A DNA stretch of 64,000 nucleotides from Salvator merianae (Eukaryota; Chordata; Lepidosauria; Squamata; Teiidae), in the NCBI GenBank assembly GCA_003586115.2, contig QVOM02000112.1, forward strand, positions 105,426,701 through 105,490,700. The letters run 5' to 3'. Shown piece by piece: positions 12,873-23,700 of this stretch (its first letter is position 1; each line of letters starts with the position of its first letter). The translations under genes were made by a program, and so were the position numbers. The notes beneath the pieces were generated by a model, which was not told the origin of the DNA, made no database searches, and saw only the letters and a list, made by a program, of their open reading frames with translations.

Positions 12873-13842
12873 TGGGCCTGTTCACACTTATGACAGTATA
12901 ACGTCCTAATTAGCAGGGTTCGGGCCAGCCAGGATCAGGTACGGTGAGGAGTATTCTCACTTTTCGGCACTGGAACAGTTTCCGAACTGACCAGGAGGGG
13001 GAGCAGTGTGAATGGGAATGCACTAGTTAGGTAGCTGGGTCTGGACCTAGAGGAGCTGGGCCTGAAACAGCTGCCAATTCCCGCCCTGCCGCCATTCCAC
13101 ACCGGGAAGTGATGCAATTGCACCTTTCCTGATCTGCACCTGATCACGCAAGTCAGCTTCCTGACTACAATTTTTGGGTCTGTTCACACTTAGTGAGTGG
13201 AACATTCCAGGACACTCGCTGGAACAGAGCATTCGCACTTGCAAACAGCTCCAGCTGACTGGAAACTTACCAAAGCCCACCTGAAGCTCGCCTGGAAGTC
13301 ACCAGCTGTTGTAGTCTGCAAACTGACTAGCATGATCAGGTGAGGATCGGGAAAGGTGTGTTTGCACCACTTCCTGGTTTAGAAAGACAATGGGGTGGGG
13401 ACTGTGCCCTCAGATGGATAGAACCCAGATTTGGACTTTGGGGTCCAGACCCTGGTGGCTGTTCTGGACACATGTCTAGATATAGCTCCTCTGGGTCCAG
13501 GCACATGTCCAGCATAACTCCTCTGGATCTGGACACAGCTACCTTACTAGTGCACTCCGAGTTGCACTGGTTCCCCAGCTGGTAGACTCACGGGGCATTC
13601 CAGCGCTGACAAGTGTGAACACTCCTTACCTTATCCAATCCTGGCCGGCATGAACCATGCTAGTTAGAACATTCTACTGCCATAAGTGCGAACAGGGCCT
13701 TCTTGACCAGCACTATTCAGCTTCAGGTGAGCATCAGGTGGGCTTCAGTGAGTTTCCAATCACCTGGGGTTGTTTGCAAGTGCGAATGCTTCATTCCAGT
13801 GAGTGTCCTGGAACATTCCTCTCACTAAGTGCAAACAGGCCC
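12873..13842 (-). mobile_element. Harbinger-like element (X family), interrupted by a relative
   Basis: The outer copy consists of 12873-13175 and 13700-13842. Its left end GGGCCTGTTCACACTTATG and right end (reverse complement GGGCCTGTTTGCACTTAGTG) form the terminal repeats. The left arm matches the reverse complement of the inner element's right end, and the right arm matches the complement of the inner element's left end. The two copies are therefore the same family in opposite orientations. No coding capacity. Confidence 0.75.
13176..13699 (+). mobile_element. Harbinger-like element (X family), inserted inside another copy
   Basis: Runs from GGGTCTGTTCACACTTAGTG to ATAAGTGCGAACAGGGCC. The same left-right combination of ends is found in the independent copy at 62817-63480, which supports these as the true boundaries. 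Flanks are TTT and TTC, compatible with a degraded 3-bp duplication. Confidence 0.75.
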
Positions 13843-14785
13843 AATGACTTGCCAACTTGTTTTCTATTTCCTTCCAAGTTACCCCTAGCTACACAATGTG
13901 TCGACACCTTCATTGAGCTGTCAACCAAAACCTCAAGATCCCTTTCCTGGTTTGTCACAGAAGCTTGGTTAAAACAGCCATAAAACAGACTTCCTGAAGT
14001 CCTGAAACCAATGCAAGCAGCAACCATGGAAACAATCTCCTGAAAGTATTGAGTTGCATCAAAATGATGCTTTCAAACAGTGCTCAATGACCTTCTCCAC
14101 CTTCTCAGTCGGGTTCTTAGTGCTACCGCTGGGTAGCACAATTATGTCCTTATTTTCTCTCAATGCATGTTGGACATGCAAATTCATGTTGAATTATAGT
14201 AAGTCTCATTGGGGCAAAGACCTTGTACTCAGGGAAACACCATATACATCTGGGGCATAACCACAACTACCATAATAATACCATGACAAAATGTGTGAAT
14301 GCTCTTAATATGAAAAACTATCTTCTGTTCTTTAGAAAATCACCGCTACCAAGGAAGGTTCCATGCATCTACCTGGCCAACAAAAGTGTCTGTTTATTTG
14401 AGCAGAGAAGGTAACTGGTTAACTGGCACAGCTTGCCTAGAGATCTATTGGGAAGTGGCATAGGTTCCAATTAATGAGAAGAAATGCTAGCATCAATATG
14501 CATGAGACATGGGTACAACAGAATTTATGTCACCATTGAAATATGCATATTGTAGATACTTTGATGCAGAGATATTTTGATGCCAAGGAAGCCACCTAAC
14601 TAAATCAACATTTTCTCCGATCCCTACAGCTAGGCAGGAAGAGAATGGTGTTCGATTCTGAAAGTTAGGATAGTGATCAAACATAAGCTTTCCCTATATC
14701 TTCTCTAGTAACATTGTTCAAGGAACTAATAATATAATCCATAACATCTGGTGTTCATGAGGTTTTCTGTTTGTGGTGTTTGTGT

Positions 14786-14817
<32 letters not shown>

Positions 14818-15011
14818 CCCTAAAATGATCAGCAAAGGTGTGCACAGATATCCTTTAGAAAAAGCTGTGGTTGGGTATCCAAAAACTGGTGCAGCACTTA
14901 GTTGTGCCATGCAAGTAATCACTTCCTATGGATAACTGAGCTTTAGGGGAACCAGGGAAGCCTGGTCTATCAATCAAAATCAACAGCACTATCTATCAAC
15001 CCTATCAATAA
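13843..15011. other. No recognised feature apart from a GA repeat
   Basis: Non-coding; the only simple structure is the GA-rich run at 14788-14817. Confidence 0.4.
14788..14817. repeat. GA-rich simple repeat
   Basis: Interrupted (GA)n run with two CAG interruptions, about 30 bp. Confidence 0.9.
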
Positions 15012-15478
15012 GGCTGTGTCCACACAGGGCCTAAAAACCAAGATGATCCCGGGGCTGTATTGGGATTCCCACATATATCTGTGGCAATCCCTACATAGCC
15101 CAGGATGTTAGGGTGAAATGCCAGCATATCGCTATTCCAGGAAAATCAGCTCCCAACCCAGGTTTTCCCTAAATAACAATATTTTTTCCCAGGACCCGTT
15201 TTGTAGAAAATAGCCACTGTGCAAGCATGGGGCCAAAACAGGGAAGCAGTGTCAGATGAGAGGCTGGCTTGCTGTGCGATTCCCTTCCCTCATTTTCCTC
15301 TCACCGTCCGGAGGCAGCCTAAGTCAGTGGTGCTTCAGAAGAGGAGACCCAAGCTGCATCACTATGCCTTCGATGGACCCCTGGGGTAGCCCCTCTCCAT
15401 ACCCCCCTGAGGCATCTGGGGGGAGGTGAGAGTGACCAAGGGGCCTGTCAAAGGTGCAAAACGTGTGTGGAATAACAC
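15012..15478. mobile_element. Possible TIR element with TAA flanks
   Basis: GGCTGTGTCCACACAGG follows a TAA, and the reverse complement of the right candidate end is GTGTTATTCCACACACG before another TAA. The ends agree at about 10 of 17 positions, so the right boundary is uncertain. Confidence 0.35.
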
Positions 15479-16270
15479 TAAGGTCATATTTTCAAGCACA
15501 GATGAGGCCTAGTCAACCCACTGCAGACCAGTGGCAATGGACTGTGGCAAATAAGATGCCACCTCATATGTGCACAACGGACTCTGATGGCTCTTGAGGG
15601 AAGGGGTGGAGGCTGCCTTACACACCCTCTCACACAGACAATGGAGACAAGGAAGCACCTTATACAACCCCAGCAGGGGCACAGGAAAGATGGTCCCCTG
15701 GAGGAGCTTGTGTCAGAATTCACCACCTTAGGCCTTTTTCCCAGGCCTCAGAAAGTCAAGACACAGGCATAATGGAAAATTTCACGTTCTTCCTTTATTT
15801 GCAATAAGCAAAATACAAAGGATGGTTGCTAGCAGTAGGCATATAAACAGTTCCAAACCATTCTCCTTTCCCACACCTCCCTGCTCCAGTACCTGGTAGA
15901 CACAACATCCAGGCTCCCAGGCCTTCAGCATTCCAGCTAACCACCAACAAGGGGAAACACTGGATCAGTGAGAAAAGCAGGCAAGCACAGCTGGGACTTG
16001 AGAAGATGCAAGGATGGTCATGCAGTAGCCAACACGCTGACAGCTTGGCCCAGGTTCCTCTGCTGGGAAAAATGGAGATATGATCCTAGTCTACCAGTGG
16101 TTCTGTGTTGCCAATGTAAAGTCAATTGTGTCTCAGAAGCCCAACTCACATTGTTGACAGTTTTTAGGGTGGCACTAAAGAGACAAAGCCACATTTGACC
16201 AGCAGTATCAAAGCAAAAACCTGTTGTTTTAAACCATTATACAAGTCACATTCTACCAACTATATATAAA
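15479..16270. other. No recognised feature
   Basis: Non-coding; small frames on both strands around 15484-16198 have no domain signature. Confidence 0.4.
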
Positions 16271-16861
16271 GGGCCTGTTCGCACTACCCCCGTAGTCTGT
16301 TCGCTGGAACTGAGCTTTCACACTGCCGCGGGCGCGCGCCTCCCCTGATCTGAACCCAGCCTCCCCCGATTCATACCTGATGTTGGGGAAGGCAAGACAA
16401 GTAATTACTTGTCTTCATTCCCACCTGTACGATCGAGCGAAGATCAGGGAAGGTCCTTTCACACTCCCTTCCTGGCTCGAAATGGCGGTGGGGAGGGGCT
16501 GGCGCGGCTGCGCAGGTGTGGTCCGCTGCTTTGTAACCCGGTCTGCTGCTTTGTAACCGGGTTTGCCCTTTGGGCTTCGCAGCCTGGCTGCCGTTGCAAA
16601 GCCAGCTCCGAAAGGAGCCCCTCTAGCTTCGAAGCAGTACTCTATGGTTCGGATTGCTAGACCTATCTAGGCATCTGTGCCTCTATGGTTCGCGACCTCA
16701 TTTCCTGACTAGGGGATTCCCATCCGCACCGCTCCCTCTGCTGATTAACTTGGAGTCCCTTTCTCTGGCTGTAAGTGCGTATGGCACCCAGCAGACTTCA
16801 ACCTCTCTGGTCTGAAACCTACTAATGAGAACGTTCTACGGAGGTAAGTGCGAACAGGCCC
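16271..16861. mobile_element. GC-rich non-autonomous TIR element
   Basis: Left end GGGCCTGTTCGCACTACC and right end (reverse complement GGGCCTGTTCGCACTTACC) are matched for about 17 bp. The interior is CpG-rich, with an internal CTTGTCTTCATT segment and a TTCGTAACC-like motif also found in 44525-45088, so the two are the same family. No protein-coding signal. Confidence 0.8.
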
Positions 16862-17030
16862 ATAGAAGCAAAACTGTGTTGTACAAAATGATATTATATA
16901 AAACTGTGTTATATCAAGAATGGATGTCTTGCAAATTTGACAGAGGAAAATGACAAATCCCATTGTTCTTTAAACGTTTCTTTCTATTTTTCTCCTTTTA
17001 GTGTCAGCAAAGGGAAAAAGCACACATGTT

Positions 17031-17096
17031 CCTGTTGTTTAGTGATTCAGTTATGTCCGACTCTTCATGACCCCATGGACTATAGCACATGCATCC
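17031..17096 (+). mobile_element. BovB-like LINE (or BovB-tailed SINE) fragment
   Basis: The stretch GTTGTTTAGTGATTCAG, then TGTCCGACTCTTCATGACC and CCATGGACTATAGCAC, resembles the 3' region of BovB retroelements known from ruminants and squamates. It is only about 65 bp, with no reverse-transcriptase sequence retained. Sauria-type SINEs share this tail and are an alternative source. Confidence 0.7.
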
Positions 17097-17352
17097 AAAA
17101 TGGTATTTAAAGGCAGGAACAAAGCAACTAGCAATAGGCCTGTTTTATTAGAAGTCTTTTTTTCGTAAGGACTGTTCCATTTCAAATTTAAAACATTCTG
17201 AATGGCTAGTTTCAACTTAGAAATATTCTGTACTCCAAACATTTTGCAGATTCTTGGTGGCTAAACATCCCCTAGGTCTCCATTTCCATTATACAATACC
17301 TATTGTAAATTGTTTTTTTCCACAGCATAAACGTATAGGAATCCTGACCTGA

Positions 17353-17700
17353 GGCCTTTTCACACTTTTCAGTGAGAAAACTGGCCACCCTGCCATGACA
17401 GCAGCAGGGGAAACATCCAGCCACTGCCATGGCAACCAGGGATGCGACACGCGACGGCGTAGCCACAGCTGTAGCCACAGGCCTGCCGCACTGCACCATG
17501 GCACAGCCTGCAGCATTCACACCAGGAAGTAGATGTGAACGCTGCACACTGGGAACAGTCCATCTGTTCCCAGCACAGCTATGAAACTCAGTTTTGTGCT
17601 CCACAAAACTATAGCCACTCCTGATTGCTCTGTGAAATATGGAAGCACTTCACTAGTGAGCACACAGATGCCCACTAGCATGTAAGTGTGAACACGCCCC
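17353..17700. mobile_element. Non-autonomous TIR element, 'CACACTTTTCAG' family
   Basis: Left end GGCCTTTTCACACTTTTC; right end reverse complement GGGGCGTGTTCACACTTAC. The interior shares the TGCCATGACAGC and GCACTGCACC-type segments and a cluster of CACTAGTGAGC motifs with 19045-19500 and 31405-31856. Confidence 0.75.
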
Positions 17701-19044
17701 TGGATTCCATACTGTAACGCTAAGATGAGCCTGATCCTATACTTTATTGGGCATCCCTGTGCTATGATTACCACTTCATGCCAGCTGACTCCCAGGTTAT
17801 GGCAGCAAAGATGTGTCTCCAAATGTTCAATAGAACCAGTGAGCCTAAGTCCCTCGTCTGCTTTCCCTTCACACTGTACATCTTTCTTGCTGTAGACTGA
17901 CAGTAATAAATGCAGTTCCTTCCCAGGGTGCTGCAAAGCAGGTTTTACCATTGGTTTTGCAAGCTGTGACAGATGGGATTTGTATTCCAAAACATCTGGA
18001 GGGCACTAGGCTTGTAAAGGCATCCATAAAAAAAGCAGAATCTCAATCCTGTGTGCCTGTGATGAGATGAGTATTAGTGTAGCGGCAATAGCATAATAGA
18101 GAATTCTGTTTTTCTCAGGGCTGGCAAGCTAACATGAAGCAAGATGAATCTGTGTGTCTCTGTCGTATGAAGAGTAAATATAGCTGAATTTTTTAATAAT
18201 TCCCATTCTTTTTGTCAATGCTTCTTGCAGAACATCTGTCCTAGTTCTCCATGCATATTTCAATAGTATCTGTGCCCAAATATCCAACACTTACATACAG
18301 TAGTGAGATTAAACTATGGTAGGCAGGTAGAAGAGAGGAAACTGGATTCTTTCAGCTGCCTAGTGTGAAGTTAACACCATGCCTAACACAGTGGCCCATA
18401 GATTGAGTTTGGAGAGTGATGAAGACAAAGGAAGGCTCCAGTCCGTAGCCTCATTTTGATCCCACTGAATTTCTGTGGATCAAAGTGTGGTTCCCCAAAA
18501 TCAAAGTAAGGCTTTCACTCAGAGCCTCACCCCTCCTCCCCATAGACACTTAAGAGGGCACTGATGTCCTATGCCAGTCTTCAAGGGACTCTTAACTAGT
18601 CCCTGACTTCCTGCCTACGTATGAGCCAAGTCACTTGATACATAGGGTGTACATCATGCTTCTGCTGCTTTTAAGGGTTCTTAGTTGCCCAATTTGGAGG
18701 GCTAGTAGTAACACTGCATTCTCTACATTTGTATTTCTTCAGATTCTGCTATGCCTTGATCTCATATTGACCAGAAAGGCCCCACTACATTCCCAATTTA
18801 CACATAGAACTTGGGCATCATATTTCCTCTCCTTGTGTTAGAAAAAGTGGTCCCAAGGTGCGAGATTGCTGCTCACACTAGAGATGTACCATGGCTGGAA
18901 CCCCTACTGCTCCAAAGAAAAGCAGTAGTCAAGAGGAAAGCTTACTGACTAACTCCATTCACATTCTTAAGACCACAGAATACACACCCAAAGGTGGCAA
19001 GATCAAACTGTGATTCGGAGAGGAATGGGAAGTTTCCACTCTGA
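17701..19044. other. No recognised feature
   Basis: About 1.3 kb of non-coding sequence with no recognised repeat. The minus-strand 157-codon frame ending at 17517 runs in from the TIR element and has no domain. Confidence 0.4.
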
Positions 19045-19500
19045 GAGCCTGTTCACACTGACATGCTAGTGAGCGTCTGCACACTCACTAGCACAATGTG
19101 TCCACATTCTGTGGCAGCCTCAGCATCTGGGAGCATCTGCAGATGCTCCGAAACACTGCTAACTGTGAATGACTAAGTCGCTGTCCATATCTTGACCGGG
19201 AGCAGCTGAACTACTCCTGGTCAACAGCGTTTGCACCTGCTTCCGGGTGTAAATGCTGTGAGACCACAACAAGGTGTGGCCGGGAACTCGCACACCACTC
19301 CCTGGTCACCATGGCAACAGCTGGAAATTTCTGTGGCTGCTGTTATGGCTGTCGGACTGCCATGTGACCTGCAAGGGCTGGAAGCCTGATATAGGGCTGC
19401 TCCAGCCCTCGCAGTGTGGATGGCCACTGCACCGCTGGGTCTGTGCAAGTTTAGAATGGTAGAATTTTATCATTCTAAGTGGTAAAATGCAAACAGGCCC
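19045..19500. mobile_element. Non-autonomous TIR element, 'CTAGTGAGCGTCTG' family
   Basis: Left end GAGCCTGTTCACACTGACAT and right end (reverse complement GGGCCTGTTTGCATTTTACC) are partly matched. Subterminal CTAGTGAGCGTCTGCACACTC, GGGAGCATCTGCAGATGCTC and CTTGACCGGGAGCAGCTGAA blocks recur in 31405-31856 and 43257-43685, which sets these three as one family. Confidence 0.8.
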
Positions 19501-20042
19501 AGAGCCTCAGCCCTTCCCATTACCCATTACCCATGCTGCTTCTGACTTGTGAAAGTTAGCTGCCATCCTTCTTCTCTGCCTATACGCCACAGCAAGTTAA
19601 TAACACCCAGGGCTGGTCTGGATCAGTTCATCTGCAATGTTAACTGAGCAAAGTGTACAGATAATAATGTGTCCCAGACTGGAAGATTTGTGTGTGATGG
19701 TTAGTATACCGGTAACCATTCATCAGTGTAAGGACAGTGACTGAAGTCCCAAGATATTAAAGGAAAGGGAGTTTATTAATATGAAAGCCCAACATGTTTC
19801 AGCCCCAAAGACCTTCTTTGGGGTCCTTGGTTTTAATTATTTAACGATATTGTTATTTAATGCAGCCCCTGAAAAGGTCTTTGAGCTTGGAATGCATTGG
19901 GCTTCCATATTCATATTCCTTTCCTTAAACACCTTGAGACTTGCACATCTCTCATCTTAGATGGTTGTAGATGCTTCCTAGTTTTTAAAGGTAAAGAAGC
20001 CCTTGAGTTAAGCCACCCATACTGTTTCCTTGGCAGATGCAC
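19501..20042. other. No recognised feature
   Basis: Non-coding; nothing recognised. Confidence 0.4.
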
Positions 20043-20125
20043 AAAATGGAAATGCCTGGGCTCGAACCCAGGACCTTCCACATGCAAAACAAACACCCTA
20101 CCACAGAGCTGAGACACTCTCATGA
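20043..20125 (-). mobile_element. tRNA-derived SINE fragment
   Basis: On the minus strand the segment contains an A-box-like part (CAGCTCTGTGGTAGGGTG) and a B-box-like part (GGTCCTGGGTTCGAGCCC), i.e. a Pol III promoter core of tRNA origin. It lacks a full cloverleaf and is not an intact tRNA gene. Confidence 0.65.
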
Positions 20126-20632
20126 TGGTAAGAGTTGGGCCAAAAAGCCAGTTCCTGCTGAGTTCCAAGCATGTTTGAAGTGATTTTTCATTGCTCCACT
20201 CATCAGCATTTTTGCCTTCTGATTCTGCTCTGACGTACAAAACCAAAGATGGGTTTAATGCTGGTACTTTGGTCCCAGTCCCACTGAATGCAGGCTTGTG
20301 ACATATTGTTTGCATGTATGCGACTAGTATACAGCTGCTTGCAATGAAGTGTACACACAGAACAGAAACGCTGAAAAGTTTGTGAACAAGAAATGATGTT
20401 TAAAAGAAAAGAAAAACCTGTCTCATCCTTAATGTGACACAGAGGTGAGTGGGCTCAGTGGGTACACAAAGTAAGCAGTTATTTACATTTTATATGTGAA
20501 CTTCCTCCCTCCCTCCCAGAAAATGCATTGATTACACATTGGAAAGACATATCCACTGCAATTGCAGATGGCAACATGAGAATGAAGTTTCCAGCAGTAC
20601 AGCTCATCTCAAGCTCCATCCAACATCAGTTA
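20126..20632. other. No recognised feature
   Basis: Non-coding; nothing recognised. Confidence 0.4.
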
Positions 20633-20705
20633 CTTATTCCACTATATTTGGGTATTCTGGAATATCCGTGCTTTATTCCAGAATATCCAAATATAGCAGA
20701 ATAAG
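20633..20705. repeat. Palindromic MITE core
   Basis: Left arm starting CTTATTCCACTATATTTGGG pairs with right arm ending CCAAATATAGCAGAATAAG with about three mismatches in about 31 positions, around a short loop. The right arm and following GCCTGGATATAGCCC match the unit duplicated at 23531-23700, so both derive from one repeat family. Confidence 0.8.
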
Positions 20706-21337
20706 TAAGCGATGCCTGGATATAGCCCCATTCTCATTCCATCACGAGAAAACACAGCGTTGCTAACTGAGCACAGAATGCCACTTTAATGCAAGCCATT
20801 GGAAACAACTTTGACACATTACTGCAGAAATTAGTTCTCAAATCAGCTTTGCTTTCTTTCCTTGCCCCTTTTCTGGGCCCCCCAAATGCCTCCAATTTAG
20901 GGATACAAATTTAGAAGTCTAGCGAGCGTCTCAGCAAATGGTATCATTTTATACCACCTTTTCCCCTGCTGAGACGGAAAACTGTACGTGCCTCAGCTCC
21001 AGTTGCAGCCAATGGCAACATGCCCACAAGACTTCAATGGGAGCGGGATTTGGTCCTTCATGTGATACCGCCAGGTGCAGGCTGTAATGGGAAGGATCAT
21101 AAATGATTTGGATGCAGCAGGGAGCTACAACGTAGCCGCTTTCCATGAGAAACAGTTTAGGCATTAATTCAGCAAGGAGACTTAGTGCCACTGTAATCAG
21201 GGCTTAATTGCACGCTTCGAGTTAAAGGCATGCTTGAATACCTTGGTGAAATGAGCTCCGAGTGAAAACACTTCCTTTTGAAATGAAACCTCTTACACCC
21301 AAAGCTGTATTTTGTTTCTCGTTCTGTATCCGATCCC
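20706..21337. other. No recognised feature
   Basis: Non-coding; nothing recognised beyond the tail of the preceding repeat. Confidence 0.4.
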
Positions 21338-21377
21338 GAAACATAGCCTTGAAGACAGAAACATAGCCTTGAAGACA
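21338..21377. repeat. 20-bp perfect tandem duplication
   Basis: The unit GAAACATAGCCTTGAAGACA occurs twice head to tail without mismatch, suggesting a recent replication-slippage duplication. Confidence 0.95.
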
Positions 21378-21469
21378 TACAGCTTCCAAAGTCACAATGT
21401 CCAACTCCCTTGCTCTTGAGTAGTGCAGGAGAAGCCAGATTACACTACATTAAAATATTGAACCACCGA

Positions 21470-21628
21470 GGGCCCTTTCTGCACTGGGCCTTATGCTGGA
21501 TTATATTGCAAATTAGGATCCTGACATCTGCATGTTGGTGCAGACTACAGCAGGCCTGCACCAGCATGCGGATGGCAGGCTCCTGTTCCAAAATATAATC
21601 CAGAATAAGACCCAGTGCCAAAGGGGCC
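21470..21628. mobile_element. Foldback MITE (F family)
   Basis: Nearly the whole 159 bp folds on itself. Left end GGGCCCTTTCTGCACTGGGC mirrors the right end (reverse complement GGCCCCTTTGGCACTGGGTC). The stems continue through TTATGCTGGATTATATT and a CAGGCCTGC centre. Other members are at 38075, 47021 and 62954. Confidence 0.88.
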
Positions 21629-21734
21629 AAGGTGCGTACGCAGAATAACAAACCGAGTCCTCGGTGTTTGAAGCCATTTGGGAAACTAAGCCAAATAGAT
21701 GCGTATCAAACATAGCTGCTCCTTTCCGATATCC

Positions 21735-22149
21735 GGCCTTTTCACACTTTCCACCTTGGAATGGTCAAATACAACCATTCCAAGGTGGAACAGTCCCTGT
21801 AGTGTGGCAGCCATCTGCACTGTGAGGGCTGGAACAACACGGAAACAGGCTTCCAGCACTTGCAGTGTGAATGCTGGCCGCCCCGCCATGACAACGGCCA
21901 CAGAAACATCCAGCACTGCCATGATGACTGGGGATGTGGCCCACAACATTTGCACCCAGAGCGGGTGCGAATGCTGCATATTGGGAGCAGCCCAGCTACT
22001 CCTGTTACTGCTGCAGACAACAATTTTGTTATCCAAGGGTAGTAGCAATCGGGAGCATCTGCTCCTGATCGCTTGGACCTCTGCAAAATGTGGACGCACT
22101 GTGCTAGTGAGGATCTCCATGCTCACTAGCCCTAAAGTGCAAATAGCCC
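21735..22149. mobile_element. Non-autonomous TIR element, 'CACACTTTCCACC' family
   Basis: Left end GGCCTTTTCACACTTTCCAC; right end reverse complement GGGGCTATTTGCACTTTAGG. A subterminal CCTTGGAATGG / CCATTCCAAGG palindrome is shared with 2567-2938. Overlapping open frames of 114-164 codons on both strands arise because the element is GC-rich and stop-poor; none has a domain. Confidence 0.8.
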
Positions 22150-22417
22150 CATTACCTTATAGGTTGATGCTCACTGAAATAGATATTTTATAGTTTAGAG
22201 CATTTTTGTTTCAGGATTTTGTCTGCTTATTCTCTGACATGGCTTTAAACATAGGATAGTTCCTAAATTAAGAATGAGATGAATTTGTGTCTAGAGAATA
22301 TCAAACAGGCATTCCGAAGCTACACTCGCAGAAATAGTTATTTATATACTACGATTATTGCAAGTATCACAATAATCTGGGTCCCTGTGGCTCTAGAATC
22401 CCATCAGATCTCACTAA

Positions 22418-22628
22418 GGCTGTATCTACACACAGTTAAAAAAAAAAAAGTGGCTTGAAATTGGATTAGAAGTGGTAGCATCCACATACTAAGTGCCTCC
22501 AATCAACAATACAGGTCAGAAAATGTACTTCTAAAGGGCTTTCCTATAGATTAGAGGTGGTTTGGGACACTAGTGTCAACTTCTAAGCTGCTTTCAAGCC
22601 ACTTTTTTTCATGTGTGCAGATGTAGCC
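22418..22628. mobile_element. MITE with A-run TIRs (D family)
   Basis: Left end GGCTGTATCTACACACAG followed by an A12 run and GTGGCTTGAAA. The reverse complement of the right end is GGCTACATCTGCACACATG followed by A7 and GTGGCTTGAAA. Flanks are TAA and CAA, compatible with a 3-bp duplication with one change. No coding capacity. Confidence 0.85.
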
Positions 22629-23530
22629 CAAGACTCAGGCTCATGGGCTCTGTTGTCTGTTAACACCAGAAACATCACTACACCAACCATTCTTTCAAAA
22701 CCAGGGGATCATACTGTATCTTTGGTTAAAAATTAAAAACAAAGAACCCTTGCATCCTGACCTCTGACTGTGACTCCACTACATGGCCAGCATGCCTTTG
22801 ATGTGTGGCAGTTCCCACAGCTCCCCTGCCGAAGGATCACTTTATGCTCCGTGGTGAAATGGGCCGTGTTGCTTCTAGGGGCGTCTGCACCTGTACCTGG
22901 GGAATGAGGTTGTCCTCTGTGTGCAGGTGCAGAGCCCTGAGTACGCTGCCTTGCCAGTGGCCATGGAGCCGTGAAGCTGCTTCCTGTGGCAGCAAGAAGA
23001 CCGCTAGGGTGGGGACATCTGCTGCCAGGCCCCTTTGCCCTCTTATGTGGAGGTGCAGGCTCAGTCCGCCTTTGTTGACTTTCTGCAGTGCAGATTATAA
23101 TTATAACCTGCACTTATGATTAATCTATGGCATTAATATCCCTTCTTTACTAACAAGACCCTAAGAGGAGTCACATCATTCTCCTCTAGGGATGTGTTCT
23201 GAATGGCTTGGACACTATACGTTAGGAAGCCCCACCAGGCACAAAAATCTATATTAGTGCATGATGGCTTTGTATATATTTTAAATTTTATTACTATAAT
23301 ATTTTACAGTCATATTTTTGTATTTTGTACATTATTTTTATATGTTGATTTTAAATATGTTAAGAAACTTTTATATACTTTAATTCTGGTCATTGACCGT
23401 ACAAATAAATTCAATCACACAGCTTGGTACCATGATGTCCTCTTCCACCCCTCTGGCTCAAAGAAGGCCCCAGGTGCTTTGGAGGAGCAAGACCGCATCC
23501 AGGCATCTCTTTTTCTCTGGTTTATTCCAG
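22629..23530. other. No recognised feature
   Basis: Contains a GC-rich island at about 22790-23070 whose opposing open frames (22733-23113) look like another decayed GC-rich transposon, but I could not set its ends. Confidence 0.4.
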
Positions 23531-23700
23531 AATATCCAAATGGAGCAGAATAAGCAAGCAACGCCTGGATGCAGCCCAAGTGAGTGCAGTAGGGACTTCA
23601 CCTTGTTCCTAGAGGAATATCCAAATGGAGCAGAATAAGCAAGCAACGCCTGGATGCAGCCCAAGTGAGTGCAGTAGGGACTTCACCTTGTTCCTAGAGG
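23531..23700. repeat. 85-bp exact tandem duplication
   Basis: Units 23531-23615 and 23616-23700 are identical at all positions. Each begins AATATCCAAATGGAGCAGAA and ends TTGTTCCTAGAGG. The unit is the arm of the repeat family also seen at 20633-20705 plus downstream unique sequence. Confidence 0.97.

Noticed and set aside
21686..22193. 146- and 164-codon frames on opposite strands
   Set aside because: Produced by the stop-poor TIR element at 21735-22149.
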